Part shown: one piece after another, positions 5,775 through 16,100 of the stretch
How the letters are laid out: each line of letters opens with the position of its first letter
How positions within the stretch are numbered: position 1 is the stretch's first letter
Origin: Bacillota bacterium
GTDB lineage: Bacteria > Bacillota > Clostridia > Christensenellales > Borkfalkiaceae
Length of the DNA stretch: 64,000 nucleotides
Reading direction: 5' to 3'
NCBI GenBank assembly: GCA_019423125.1
Contig: JAHZBZ010000001.1
Span: forward strand, 208,406-272,405
Position numbers and translations under genes: made by a program
Notes under the pieces: model-generated
Seen by the model: only the letters and a program-made list of their open reading frames with translations
Told to the model about the DNA's origin: nothing
Databases searched by the model: none

Positions 5775-8700
5775 TCAATTTTTTGAAATCTCGCCGTCTG
5801 TACAGTAAATGGTGTAATTGCCGGTCTCGTCGTCCCAACCGCTTTCCTTTATTATCGCATTCCATTCGGCCATTGTTCCCGCATAGTTGATCGTTGTGAG
5901 TGCCCCACACGAAAAGAACGTAGGACTTTTTATATATGTCAGGCTGCGCGGGAGCGTGATGGTTTTGAGAGCAGTGCAAAAATTGAACGCGGAAACCCCG
6001 ATATCTGTCACACCTTCCTGAACGGTTATTTCTTCGAGTGCGTAACAGCAGTAAAACGCCCAATCGCCGAGGCTCTTCACGCCGCCCGGAATGGTCATGG
6101 CCGTAAGTTTTCTGCAACCGCTGAAGGCGGAATCGCCGATGTATGTCACGCTGTTCGGGATGTTTATTTCCGTAAGCGCCCTGCAGTCTTCAAAGGCGGA
6201 ATCTCCGATGTACGTCAATCCGTTTTGAAGGATGACGCTCTCAAGTGAGCCGCAGCCTTCAAACGCGGAATTGCAGATCACTTTGGTAAGATGATACACG
6301 TTGCAGATCGTGATCGACGTGTCGATCGATTGGACCAAAACAACAAAGGGATTGCCGTCATTGCCCAGATAATAGGCGTTTTCGTGTTGGTTGTAAGTCA
6401 GGGCGTTGCAGCCGGAAAACGCATTGTTTCCGACAAAGGTCACCCCGTCGGGGATGCTGATGCCCGTGAGCGCGCTGCAATTTCCGAACGCGGAATTTCC
6501 GATGCCTTTCGTATCATTTCTCAAAGATACGTCGGTGACGGAAGTCTCGCAATCGATGACCCATTTGTCGACGTAACTGACGCCGTTTTCGACCTGTATG
6601 ATCTTTTCGCATCCGGCAAAAGCATTGCTTCCGATGTCTGTCATACTGTTCGGGATGGTGATGTCCGTAAGCGAAATGCATCGATAGAACGCATCGCTTC
6701 CGATGCTCGTCAGGCCTTCGGGGAGGGTGACTTTCGTGAGAGACGTGCATTGATAGAAGGCTTCGCTTCCGATGCTCGTCACGCTTTCCGACAGCGTGAT
6801 TTCCGTGAGAGAAATGCACTGACAGAACGCATTGCTTTCAATGCTCCTCACGCCATCGGGGACGATGTAGGAAACTTCCGTTCTTCCTGCAGGATAATAG
6901 ACGAGAGCTGTTTTATTTTTATTGAACAATACGCTGTTTTCACTGCAAAAGAACGGATTTCCCTCGCTGATCTCTATTTCTTTAAGGGAAGAACAGGATT
7001 CGAAAATGTAGCCTGCGAGGTTTCTGATCCCGTCGCCGAAAGACAGGCTTTCAAGCGATCCGCAGCCTAAGAATGTCTGGCTGTCAAGCTCCTGTACGCC
7101 GTTCCCGATCGTCATCTCCGTGAGATTGTTACAATAGAGGAAGGCATTGATCCCGAGGCTCGTCACGCCGCCCGGAATGGTCATGCTTGTGATTTGAGCG
7201 CAACCGATGAACGCATACTTGTAGACGGAGTAATCCTTGCCGTTGAAACCGTCGGGCAGCGTGAGCTCGGATTTTGTCCCCGCATAGCCGAGGAGGCAGA
7301 CGAGGTCTCCGTCTTCGTAGAAGATGTAACCCTCGTCGGTGGTCACAAGCTTGCTCTCTCCCTCTGTGGGGGTGTATACATTCAGGGCATACGCGGCGAC
7401 ATAACCGTTGGAGTACGAATCTTTTTCAATGTCCAATGAAGACAGATTGTATATTTCTGTCAGTTTATAACATCCGTAAAACGCCTGATCGCCGATATAG
7501 GTCACGTTTTTCGGAATGGTCAGGCTTGTAAGCGGAAAGCAATTATAAAACGCCGAATCTCCGATGGAGGTAAGATTTTCGGGCAGGGTCACATCTGTCA
7601 GGAAGTTGCAGTTGTAGAATGCGAGGTTTCCGATAGAGGTGACGCTGTCGGCGAGGGTTATGCTCGTGAGCGAAATGCAGTAACGGAACGCATTTTCGCC
7701 GATGCTGTCTCCGCTCGTGATGACGACCGTTTTCAACGAGGTTTGGGGGATAAATGCGATCGCCGATGCGGGCATGGACACGCTTTCGATCGCAGTGCAG
7801 TCATCGAACGCTTCGTCTCCGATGCTCGTCACGCAGTCGGGGATGATTATGCTTTTGATTTGACTGTGACCGATAAACGCATACTGATAGACGGAATAAG
7901 CTTTGCCGTTGAAACCGTCGGGCAGGACGAGCTCGGTTGCCGTTCCCGTATATCCGATAAGGCTGACAAGGCCTCCGTCCTCATAGAAGATGTATCCGTT
8001 GTCGTCCGTCGTAAGTCTGCTCTGTCCCTCTGTCGGGGTATACACGTTCAGTGCGTAATATCCTACATATCCGTTGCTTTCGGATCCCTTTGCAATGGCA
8101 AGCGAGGACTGGTCGCATACCTCCACCAATTTGATGCAACCGCAGAAGGCCTGGTTTCCGATAGAGGTCACCCCCTTCGGAACGGTTACGCTTGTCAGCT
8201 GGCTGCAGTCGTAAAACGCAAACTCTCCGATAGAGGTCACGCTCTCGGGGATGGTGACGGCGATCAGAGATCCGCATCCGTCGAACGAATAGCGGCCGAT
8301 CGAGGTCAAGCCGTCGGGAAGGGCAACGCTCTTCAATGAACGGTAACCGTTGAACGCAAAGTCGCCGATGCTTGTCACGCCGTCGGGGATGACGAGCTTC
8401 GTCACAAGTTCTCCGTTCAAAAACAATTTATCGGCATAATAGAGCGGATTGGCCTCGAAACTTTGGAAAGAGATCGCGCACCATGCCGCAATATCCGATA
8501 TGTATACGTTTTTCAGGGAGTTGCAATCGCGGAACGCCTGGTTTTCGACGATCGCCAGATCGTTGCCCAGGGTCAGGCTTTTCAGGGCGGTGCAATTTTT
8601 GAAAGCCTCCTCGCCGATGCGCGTTGCGCTCTTTCCGATCACCGCTTCGGTGAGTGCCGTACAGTTTTGGAAAGCGTAAGCACCGATATCCGTAATGCCG

Positions 8701-10361
8701 TCGTGGATCGAGATCTGTGTAAGAGAAGTGCAATCTTTGAACGCGCCCTGGTAGACGATCTTTGCTTTTTCGTATATAGCGCAATCTTTGATCCCGACGT
8801 CTTTTGCTTTGACCAGCACGACATAGGGGTTTGTTTCATTGCCGAGATAAAGGGCATTCCCGTATTCGTTGTAGTTTAACGAGGTGCAGTTGAAAAGAGC
8901 ATACGAACCGATTTTTTTCACGCCGCTGCCGATCGTCAGATCTTTGAGCGAGGTGCATTCATAGAATGCAAGGTCGCCTATTTCCTCCACGCTGTCGGCG
9001 ATCGTAGCGCTTGTGAGGGAAGTGCAGTGTGAGAATGCGGCGTAAACGAGGCTGTCGCCGCTGGTGATGACGACCGTTTTCAGGGAGGTCTTCGGGATAT
9101 GCGGGATCGCCGCGGCGGGGATCGTGGCGTTTTCTATTGCGTCACAACCGAAGAATGCCATATCTCCGAAATCGGTCACGCTGTCGGCAACGGTGATGTC
9201 GGTAAGCGAACTGCAGTTATAGAACGCCTTTTCCCCGATACTCTCTCCGCTCGTAATGACGACCGTTTTCAGGTTTGTCTGCGGAACAGAACTTATTGCG
9301 TGCGCGGGGAGGGTCGCGTTTTCGATCGCCGCGCAGGCGGCAAATAAGTCTTTTGGTATAGAGGGGATGCCGTCGGGAATGGTTATGTCTTTAAGTTCAG
9401 TACATTCGTAGAAAGCGTCAGGACAAATCGCCCTGGTGTTTTCGGCGATGGTGCATTCCGTTATTTCTGTGTTCTTTGCCATGCACAGGACTGCATAAGG
9501 GTTGGTCTCGTTGCCGAGATAGTAAGCGTTTTCGCATTCGTTGTATTTGAGCGCGGCACAGCCGGAAAACGCACTGAGTCCGATATCCGTCACGCTGTCG
9601 GGTATGGTTATTTTCTCAAGCGAACTGCATCCGGCGAAAGCATTTTCTCCGATATCCGTCACGCCTTCGGGGATCGTGACGCTTTCGAGCGAAGTGTTTA
9701 TCTCGAATACGTATTTGTACAGATCATAATTTTTGTTGTTGAATTTATCGGGCAAAACAAGTTCGGTTGCTGTCCCGCGGTATCCGACAAGATATGCGGC
9801 CTCTTCGTCTTCGCAGAATACGTACCCGTCGCCTGTGTTCGTGAGTTTGCTTTCTCCCTGCGTATCCGAATAGACGTTCAGGGCAAAATAGGCGACAAGG
9901 CCGTTCTCTTCCGAACCTTTTACGATATCGAGCGAAGACAGGTTGCAAACTTCCGCAAGCCTGTAACATGCGCCGAATGCGCCGTCTCCGATATAGGTGA
10001 CGCCTTTGCCGAGGGTCACTTTCATGAGCGCGTTGCAGCCGCTGAATGCAAAGTTGCCTATCCAAGTCACGCTGTCGGGTATGGTTATGGTTGTAAGATT
10101 ATTATAATTGCCGAATGCGGTAACGCCGATGCGCGTTACGGGTTTTCCGTTTATTTCTGCGGGTATCACCAAGTCGGTGTCTTCAACGTTGTCGTATTGT
10201 ACGAGCGCATAGCTCGCATTATCTTCATTCAAAACATAAGTGAGCCCGTCCTGCGTTACGGAATCTCCTCCCGAAGGTTTTTCGCCGCAGGCGGAAAGTC
10301 CGATCGCGCACGTCGCGATCATACAAATAGTCAGCAATGTCAGCAGGATCTTTTTTTTCAC
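5775..10361 (-). CDS. BspA-like leucine-rich-repeat surface lipoprotein (1528 aa)
   Basis: The start is the GTG at 10361, placed by GGGAGGG 6 nt upstream; it gives VKKKILLTLL, a signal peptide and lipobox GLSAC with the acylated Cys. The mature protein is almost entirely LRR_5 (BspA/treponemal) repeats of the type FxxCxxLxxIxIPxxVTxIGxxAF, several dozen copies. Three larger blocks interrupt the array, each with GYxFxEDxxxxxLxGYxGT and LVLPDxFNxKxYxxYKYxF, which points to internal segmental duplication. The C-terminal cap (INYAGTMAEWNAI, ending in CTDGEISKN) is typical of the family. Such proteins are surface-exposed and mediate adhesion or binding; no catalytic domain is visible. The repeats make this gene prone to recombination and assembly error. 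Confidence 0.9.
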   Translation of the reverse strand: MKKKILLTLLTICMIATCAIGLSACGEKPSGGDSVTQDGLTYVLNEDNASYALVQYDNVEDTDLVIPAEINGKPVTRIGVTAFGNYNNLTTITIPDSVTWIGNFAFSGCNALMKVTLGKGVTYIGDGAFGACYRLAEVCNLSSLDIVKGSEENGLVAYFALNVYSDTQGESKLTNTGDGYVFCEDEEAAYLVGYRGTATELVLPDKFNNKNYDLYKYVFEINTSLESVTIPEGVTDIGENAFAGCSSLEKITIPDSVTDIGLSAFSGCAALKYNECENAYYLGNETNPYAVLCMAKNTEITECTIAENTRAICPDAFYECTELKDITIPDGIPSIPKDLFAACAAIENATLPAHAISSVPQTNLKTVVITSGESIGEKAFYNCSSLTDITVADSVTDFGDMAFFGCDAIENATIPAAAIPHIPKTSLKTVVITSGDSLVYAAFSHCTSLTSATIADSVEEIGDLAFYECTSLKDLTIGSGVKKIGSYALFNCTSLNYNEYGNALYLGNETNPYVVLVKAKDVGIKDCAIYEKAKIVYQGAFKDCTSLTQISIHDGITDIGAYAFQNCTALTEAVIGKSATRIGEEAFKNCTALKSLTLGNDLAIVENQAFRDCNSLKNVYISDIAAWCAISFQSFEANPLYYADKLFLNGELVTKLVIPDGVTSIGDFAFNGYRSLKSVALPDGLTSIGRYSFDGCGSLIAVTIPESVTSIGEFAFYDCSQLTSVTVPKGVTSIGNQAFCGCIKLVEVCDQSSLAIAKGSESNGYVGYYALNVYTPTEGQSRLTTDDNGYIFYEDGGLVSLIGYTGTATELVLPDGFNGKAYSVYQYAFIGHSQIKSIIIPDCVTSIGDEAFDDCTAIESVSMPASAIAFIPQTSLKTVVITSGDSIGENAFRYCISLTSITLADSVTSIGNLAFYNCNFLTDVTLPENLTSIGDSAFYNCFPLTSLTIPKNVTYIGDQAFYGCYKLTEIYNLSSLDIEKDSYSNGYVAAYALNVYTPTEGESKLVTTDEGYIFYEDGDLVCLLGYAGTKSELTLPDGFNGKDYSVYKYAFIGCAQITSMTIPGGVTSLGINAFLYCNNLTEMTIGNGVQELDSQTFLGCGSLESLSFGDGIRNLAGYIFESCSSLKEIEISEGNPFFCSENSVLFNKNKTALVYYPAGRTEVSYIVPDGVRSIESNAFCQCISLTEITLSESVTSIGSEAFYQCTSLTKVTLPEGLTSIGSDAFYRCISLTDITIPNSMTDIGSNAFAGCEKIIQVENGVSYVDKWVIDCETSVTDVSLRNDTKGIGNSAFGNCSALTGISIPDGVTFVGNNAFSGCNALTYNQHENAYYLGNDGNPFVVLVQSIDTSITICNVYHLTKVICNSAFEGCGSLESVILQNGLTYIGDSAFEDCRALTEINIPNSVTYIGDSAFSGCRKLTAMTIPGGVKSLGDWAFYCCYALEEITVQEGVTDIGVSAFNFCTALKTITLPRSLTYIKSPTFFSCGALTTINYAGTMAEWNAIIKESGWDDETGNYTIYCTDGEISKN

Positions 10362-10389
10362 GTTTTTCCCTCCCGTGAAGCTAGATAAC

Positions 10390-10418
10390 ATTATATCACA
10401 GTCTTTTTAAAAAAACAA
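10390..10418 (-). promoter_or_regulatory. Promoter of the LRR lipoprotein gene
   Basis: On the minus strand TTGTTT (10413-10418), 17-bp spacer, TATAAT (10390-10395), about 29 bp upstream of the GTG start. Confidence 0.65.
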
Positions 10419-10917
10419 CAGCCTGCATAAATAGCCCCGATCTCATGATCTGAATTTTGTGCTTTTCGGTTTGTCGACTGACTGAATATTTCCTTGCGGT
10501 GACATGTCCTATGCCCGAAAGGTCACAGACGTTGCCTGTGGAGGATGGGGAAAAACAGCCTTCGGCCGTTTTGAAACAGGTTTTGTCGGGTGCGCGCCAA
10601 AATATGACTCGATCGCGCTTTGCGTTGCAACATGAGCAAACCGATACGTCTGTATTTTGCTGTCTGCCGAAAAGATCATAAACAGGGACAACGTCCGTGA
10701 TCATGATATGCATGTTCAAAATCTGAACGCTTTCGTGTGCATAGAATGAACGCGCGTTTTCTTTTTTCAGGTTTCCCGCCCGAAAAAATGCTTTGTCCTT
10801 GTCGATTTTTGCAAGGCGTAGAACTGCGTGCGCAGGAAGAGTCGGTTGCGGAAGCGCCTTTCGGTCGCTATGACCCCGCATCTTACGATCATGACAGGGA
10901 AATTGACCGCGTTGCAG
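10419..10917. other. Intergenic stretch with no supported gene
   Basis: About 500 bp between two divergent promoters. A 182-codon open frame on the minus strand is rich in Cys, His and Arg, has no ribosome-binding site and looks like non-coding translation. I see no hairpin, RNA gene or repeat that I can support. Confidence 0.5.
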
Positions 10918-10999
10918 GTGCAAAGTGCGGCATACAGCGTGCAAACTGCGACAAAAAAAGGTGGTTTTTATTGCGTTTGACGGGAGGTTGGGTTATAAT
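10918..10999 (+). promoter_or_regulatory. Candidate LytTR operator and promoter of the first regulator operon
   Basis: Two direct repeats, GTGCAAAGTGCGGC (10918-10931) and GTGCAAACTGCGAC (10939-10952), start exactly 21 bp apart, the two-turn geometry of AgrA/LytTR sites. A promoter follows: TTGCGT (10971-10976), 17-bp spacer, TATAAT (10994-10999). The second repeat ends about 18 bp before the -35, where an activator would sit. Autoregulation by the downstream LytTR protein is inferred. Confidence 0.6.
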
Positions 11000-11037
11000 G
11001 CTTTTATAAGAGGAAAGTGAAGAAGTGAGGGAGAGAT

Positions 11038-11751
11038 ATGATTAATATAGCAATCATTGAAGATGACGAACGCGACGCGGAAAACCTTTCGGCGGTGCTT
11101 GCAAGATATCAGGATGAAACGGGAGAATTGCTGCAGATACACAGATTTCGCGATGCGGAAGCGTTTCTGACGCGCTATCGTCCTGTTTATGACCTTATCT
11201 TTATGGATATCAGGCTTGGGGAAGGGGGAATAAACGGCATTGCGGCAGCAAAGCGAATGAGAAAATTCGACGCAAATGTCGCGCTGATTTTTACGACGAG
11301 CATGGCGCGATATGCCGTCAAAGGCTATGAAGTGGATGCGCTCGATTACCTCATCAAGCCTGTCGAATATTATAAAGTAAAGATGCGCATGGACAGATTA
11401 TGCCGCACGAAAGCGGACCAGTTTGCGAGCGTCGCCGTTCTTCTCGACGGCAACCGAAAGCGTATCCCTGCCTCCGAGATCTATTATGTGGAGGTGCTTG
11501 ACCATACCCTTGTCTTCCACACCAAGGAAGAAGAATATTCGGGGCGGGGAACGCTGCGGGAGGCGGAAAAGACGCTCATTCCCGCAGGGTTTGCCAGGTG
11601 CAGCGTCAGTTGTCTTGTGAATCTCAACCACTTCCGCGGGTTAAAGGGAAATGTTTTGCTCATCGGGCCGTATCAACTTCGCATCACGCGGGGCAAGAAG
11701 AAGCAGTTTTTGCGGGAATTGTCTGTGTTTTTGTCGGGGGGAGAGAAGTAA
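11038..11751 (+). CDS. LytTR-family response regulator (237 aa), module 1
   Basis: Receiver domain at residues 1-120: acidic pocket EDD (8-10), phosphoacceptor Asp57 in LIFMDI, switch Thr in FTTS, and conserved Lys in LIKPVE. A LytTR DNA-binding domain follows at about 135-235 (IYYVEVLDHTLVFHT, FARCSVSCLVNLNHF). This is the AgrA/VirR type of regulator, which binds paired direct repeats. It lies 2 bp upstream of the sensor-kinase start, so the two form one operon. No AgrB/AgrD peptide genes are nearby; the adjacent large products are surface GH3 enzymes, which are therefore the likely targets. A paralogous module lies at 51157-53155. Confidence 0.9.
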   Translation: MINIAIIEDDERDAENLSAVLARYQDETGELLQIHRFRDAEAFLTRYRPVYDLIFMDIRLGEGGINGIAAAKRMRKFDANVALIFTTSMARYAVKGYEVDALDYLIKPVEYYKVKMRMDRLCRTKADQFASVAVLLDGNRKRIPASEIYYVEVLDHTLVFHTKEEEYSGRGTLREAEKTLIPAGFARCSVSCLVNLNHFRGLKGNVLLIGPYQLRITRGKKKQFLRELSVFLSGGEK

Positions 11752-11753
11752 AC

Positions 11754-13088
11754 ATGTTTACTTTTTCATGGTTTGTTTCGTCGCTGTATTATGAGATCTC
11801 CATGCTGCTCTGCGTCCTGCTTGTTGCTTTCAGAATGCCAAAACGCCCCCTTTTTTGGCTTCGGGTTTGCATAGGGGCGCTTGTTTTTTTCGGGGTGATG
11901 GCGGCCCTGCAGAGAATATTGTTTCTGTTGGGCTCGGGAGGATTTACGCCGCTCGGGCTCTCCAAATACATAGTTTACTACCTGCTTGCCGTATTGTTCG
12001 TGTGCGTATGTTTTGACTGTAATTTTTGGGCGGCGTTGTTCTGCGCGACGGTGGGGTATTGCCTTGAACATTTCGGGGAGCGCCTGTATGAGATCGTCAA
12101 TCGTCCTTTTCTTCACGGGATGGATCCTGTGCTCAAATATCTGATCCGAACCGTCTTGTTTGCGGCTGCGGTTGCGGCCGTCTATCTGTTTCTCATACGC
12201 CGCAGCAGGTATTTGCGCTGTAATATCATGGTGGACAATAAGCTGCAGACGGTCACCTCCGTGATCGTTGTCGCGATACTCGTCTATGTCAATTCGCTGG
12301 CGATCGCCGAATCGTTCGGAAACATTCTCGCCATTTTGTACATCAATATAATGTCGCTGGCCCTCTCATTTATGGGCATCGTGCTCGAGTGCGGCATAGC
12401 GGAAAACAAGAACAACGAAAAGGAACTTGCGATCGTCGAGCGCATTTTGCAGGAGGAGCGAGAGAGATATAAAGTAGAAAAGGAAAATTTCGAGCTTTTG
12501 GGCATGCGCTGTCATGACCTGCGACATCGGTTGGCAGACGGGACGAACGGGCTGGATGGTGAAATGCTGACGGAGCTGAAAGAGAACATCGCGATCCTGG
12601 ATTCGTATGTGGACACGGGCAACGATGCGCTCAATGTCGTTCTCTATAAAAAGATGAGACAATGCGAACGGGAGGGGATCAGTCTTTCCTGTCTTGTCGA
12701 CGGGAGAAAGCTGGATTTTATCCCGAAGCACGAGCTGTATTCGCTCTTCGGCAACGCGTTGGACAATGCGATCGCTGCCGTGAAGGGCCTTCCCGAAGAG
12801 ATGCGTGTGATCAGCGTCGTCGATACGGGGAAGGGTGATTTCGTCAATATCCAGATCGAAAACTATTTTTCCGGGGACATTCATTTTGTCGACAGCCTTC
12901 CGCAGACGAGAGAGGACCCCCGTTTTCACGGATTCGGGGTGAAAAGCATGCGCTACATCGTGGAAAAATACGGCGGGATGCTGCGCGTCTATACAAAAGG
13001 CGATGTGTTTATTGTGGAAATGCTCTTTCCCGATCTCGGAGAGGGGAACGGTGCGCAAAGTGCAAACTGCGGCGCGAAAGATGTCTAA
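11754..13088 (+). CDS. GHKL sensor histidine kinase, AgrC-like (444 aa), module 1
   Basis: The ATG at 11754 lies 2 bp after the regulator stop, with GGGGGAGAGAAG as ribosome-binding site. About six hydrophobic segments fill residues 1-215, the polytopic sensor of AgrC-type kinases. A coiled coil leads to the phosphoacceptor region MRCHDLRHRL. The ATPase part has the N box LFGNALDNAIAAV and a glycine motif FHGFGVKSMRYIVEKYGG. It should phosphorylate the regulator encoded immediately upstream. The signal it senses is unknown. The end of the gene overlaps a sequence matching one half of the presumed regulator operator, and a strong terminator follows at 13133. Confidence 0.9.
   Translation: MFTFSWFVSSLYYEISMLLCVLLVAFRMPKRPLFWLRVCIGALVFFGVMAALQRILFLLGSGGFTPLGLSKYIVYYLLAVLFVCVCFDCNFWAALFCATVGYCLEHFGERLYEIVNRPFLHGMDPVLKYLIRTVLFAAAVAAVYLFLIRRSRYLRCNIMVDNKLQTVTSVIVVAILVYVNSLAIAESFGNILAILYINIMSLALSFMGIVLECGIAENKNNEKELAIVERILQEERERYKVEKENFELLGMRCHDLRHRLADGTNGLDGEMLTELKENIAILDSYVDTGNDALNVVLYKKMRQCEREGISLSCLVDGRKLDFIPKHELYSLFGNALDNAIAAVKGLPEEMRVISVVDTGKGDFVNIQIENYFSGDIHFVDSLPQTREDPRFHGFGVKSMRYIVEKYGGMLRVYTKGDVFIVEMLFPDLGEGNGAQSANCGAKDV
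13060..13073 (+). promoter_or_regulatory. Half-site resembling the module-1 operator
   Basis: GTGCAAACTGCGGC differs by one base from the repeat at 10918-10931. It lies in the last codons of the kinase gene, about 110 bp upstream of the GH3 start. I cannot find a second half 21 bp away, so it is a weak candidate for control of the GH3 gene. Confidence 0.35.
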
Positions 13089-13132
13089 GCACGACAATCC
13101 TATTCACAAAAGAAAAATTCCGTTATACCATG

Positions 13133-13168
13133 GATTCACCTGTGAACAAACGCAGGTGAATCTTTTTT
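13133..13168 (+). terminator. Terminator between kinase gene and GH3 gene
   Basis: Perfect 10-bp stem GATTCACCTG / CAGGTGAATC with 10-nt loop and TTTTTT. It ends just before the AGGAGGAGGG ribosome-binding site of the GH3 gene, so the GH3 gene needs readthrough, antitermination or a promoter overlapping the hairpin. Confidence 0.85.
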
Positions 13169-13183
13169 ATAGGAGGAGGGAAA

Positions 13184-16100
13184 ATGCAGATTTTCCGAAA
13201 GAAGGGCCTGAAAAAGCTCCCCACCGTTTTGGCAAGCGTATTGCTCAGCGGCGCGCTTTTGGCAGGTACGACTGTGACGGCATTTGCGGCGACGGATGTC
13301 AACCATTCGGCTGTGAACGACGCGTCGCAGAGCAAGGGCGGTATATTTTATACCGACTATGCGACCCCTGACGATCTGATGGATGCCGCCAAAGAGCTGG
13401 CGGAGGAGATCAGCGAAGAGGGAATGGTCCTCATGCAGAACAAGGACAACGCTCTGCCTTTGCAGAAAGGAATGCGCGTTTCCGTATTCGGCAAATCGTC
13501 CGTGAACCCTGCCTATGGCGGCGGCGGATCGGGCGCGCTGATCGGCGTGACGCCCGTCTCTCTGTATGAAGGCCTGCAGAATGCGGGATTCAAGACCAAT
13601 GGTGTGCTTGAAGCATTCTACAACAACGATCTGCTTTCGGGGAGCGGCCGTTCGGATAAGACCTATGTCAACGAGACGCCTGTCTCCGCCTACACGGCGG
13701 GCATCACGTCTTCGTACAGCGCCTACGGTGACGCTGCGATCGTCGTGATCACGCGCACGGGTGCAGAGGGCAGCGATCTTCCGCGCACAGGCAATGCGGC
13801 TTACGACGAAGGGGCGCGTTATCTCTCGATCACGCAGGATGAAAAGGATCTCATCGGACATGTCAACGAGTATTTCGACAAGGTGATCGTGCTCGTCAAC
13901 TCCAGCAACACCGTCGAGCTTGGCGACATCAAAGACGATGTAGACAGCATTCTTTGGGTGGGCAACCCCGGCGAGCGCGGTTTCAACGCGGTCGGCCGCA
14001 TCCTCAACGGGGAGGTCAATCCCTCGGGCAGGCTCGCGGATGTCTATGTCAGCGATCTGACGATGGATCCCACCTGGGCAAACTTCGGAAATAACAGCCA
14101 GAACAAGGGCGTCGAAGTGTACACCAAGAGCACGGACAGGAACGGAAAACTCGTCTATGCGAAAGAAACGGTGAAGTACAACGCCTTGCATAAGGCGGAA
14201 GTCGCCGACGGCTCGCAGAAACTTTCGGACGGCACCGCCATCCCCGCAGGCACGCAGATCTACGAAAAGGGCGGCACCTATACCGAGTACGAAGAGGGTA
14301 TCTACGTCGGTTACCGCTACTACGAGACCCGCGCCTATGAAATGGGCGATCAGGGCGCCGCGTGGTACGACGGACTTGTGGATTTCACTTTCGGTCACGG
14401 CGAGAGCTATACCACGTTCAGTCAGGAATGGGCGGAAACTCCGGATGTGGAGCTTACCAAAGACGGCTCCGTGACGCTGAAAGTCAAAGTCACCAACACG
14501 GGCGACGTCGCGGGCAAGGAGGTCGTGCAGCTCTATTATTCCGCTCCTTATTTCGAGGAAGGCATTGAAAAATCCGTCGTCAACCTGGGCGCCTATGCGA
14601 AGACCGACATACTTGCGCCGGGCGGGAGCGAGACGGTCACCCTCACCATGAAGGTGCAGGACATGGCATCTTTTGACTGGAACGACGCCAACGGCAACGG
14701 CTTTTGCGGCTACGAGCTGGAAGCGGGGAATTATTCTTTCATCGTCGGAAGGGATGCGCACTGCTGGGCGGACGAGAAGGCGCTTTCGGTCACCGCCGCG
14801 GTTGCCGCGGATGCGCAGGATGCAAACTTTAAAAATGCGGCGGCAAACGGGTCCAACGGGTACACCTATACGACCGACTCCAATACGGGCAACGAGATCA
14901 AGGTGCTGTTCTCCAACGACGACATCTATAACACCAACCTGATGTCCGACGAAAACAAGCTGCAGCGCAGCTCATTTGCGGACGCTCCCGCAGACGAAAA
15001 CATCATCCGTGAGAATACGCTGGATGAGGCGATCTTCAGCGACAAAGCCTGGGCGCAGATCGGCAAGACGTCCCATCTCTTTGAGATCGGCGACGATGCG
15101 GGCGATCACTATGCGTTTGAAGGCGAGGAGCACGCGCCCTGGTATGTGGAGGACGTCCCGCAGAAAAACGGCAAGGATGCCTGGACGCAGTGGGACGACA
15201 GCAAGGGCACCCGCCCTGCGGCTCCGTATACCTTTGCCGATATGGCGGGCTGGGATTATGACGACGAGAGATGGGACGAAGTGCTCAATTCTCTTTCGTG
15301 GAAGGAATTGAAGGACATCGTCTACGTTGCGGGCTTTACCAATGCAAAGGTCGATTACATCGAAAAGCCCATGGCGATCGACGATGACGGCCCGATGCAG
15401 GTCAAGCTCGACCAGAGCCCTATGGAGGGCACGAACGATGACTTCACGGGAACGGGATGGCCGTGCGCCGTGCTCGTCTCCGCGACCTGGAATAAAGAGC
15501 TTGCGGAGCGTCAGGGCGTCATGCTCGGCAACGAATGCCTGTATCTCGGCATCAGCGGTTGGTTTGCTCCCGCAATGAATTTGCACCGCAATCAGTACGG
15601 CGGCCGAATTTTCGAGTACTATTCGTCCGATCCCGTGCACGGCGGCAAGATCGCCGCAGAGGTCACAAGGGGCGTGCAGAGCAAAGGCGTCTATGCGTTC
15701 CTCAAACATTTCTGCCTCAACAACCAGGATACGGGGCGCGGCTCCATCTCCATCGTCGTAAACGAACAGGCGATGCGCGAGCTGTACATGTATACCTTTG
15801 AGATCGCAGTGGAAGAGGGCGGCGCTCACGGCCTGATGACCTATTACTCCTATGTCGGCGGCGTCTCCATCATGCACAACTACGCGATCCTCACCGAATA
15901 TGTGCGCAATCAGTGGGGCTTCGAGGGCGTCATCAATCACGACTACGGTCCCGAAAGTTACACATCGACCATCTGCACGCCCGCGCTTACCCGCCGCGTC
16001 GGAAACGGCATGGGCGGCAACGGTGCGACATACGATCGCTACGCCGATCAGGATTATTACGATCCCGCCGAAAATATGGTCTACTATTGTCTCGACGAGA

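Noticed and set aside
10396..10944. 182-codon open frame on the minus strand
   Set aside because: Rich in Cys, His and Arg, no ribosome-binding site, and it covers the LytTR promoter and repeats; it looks like non-coding GC-rich sequence.
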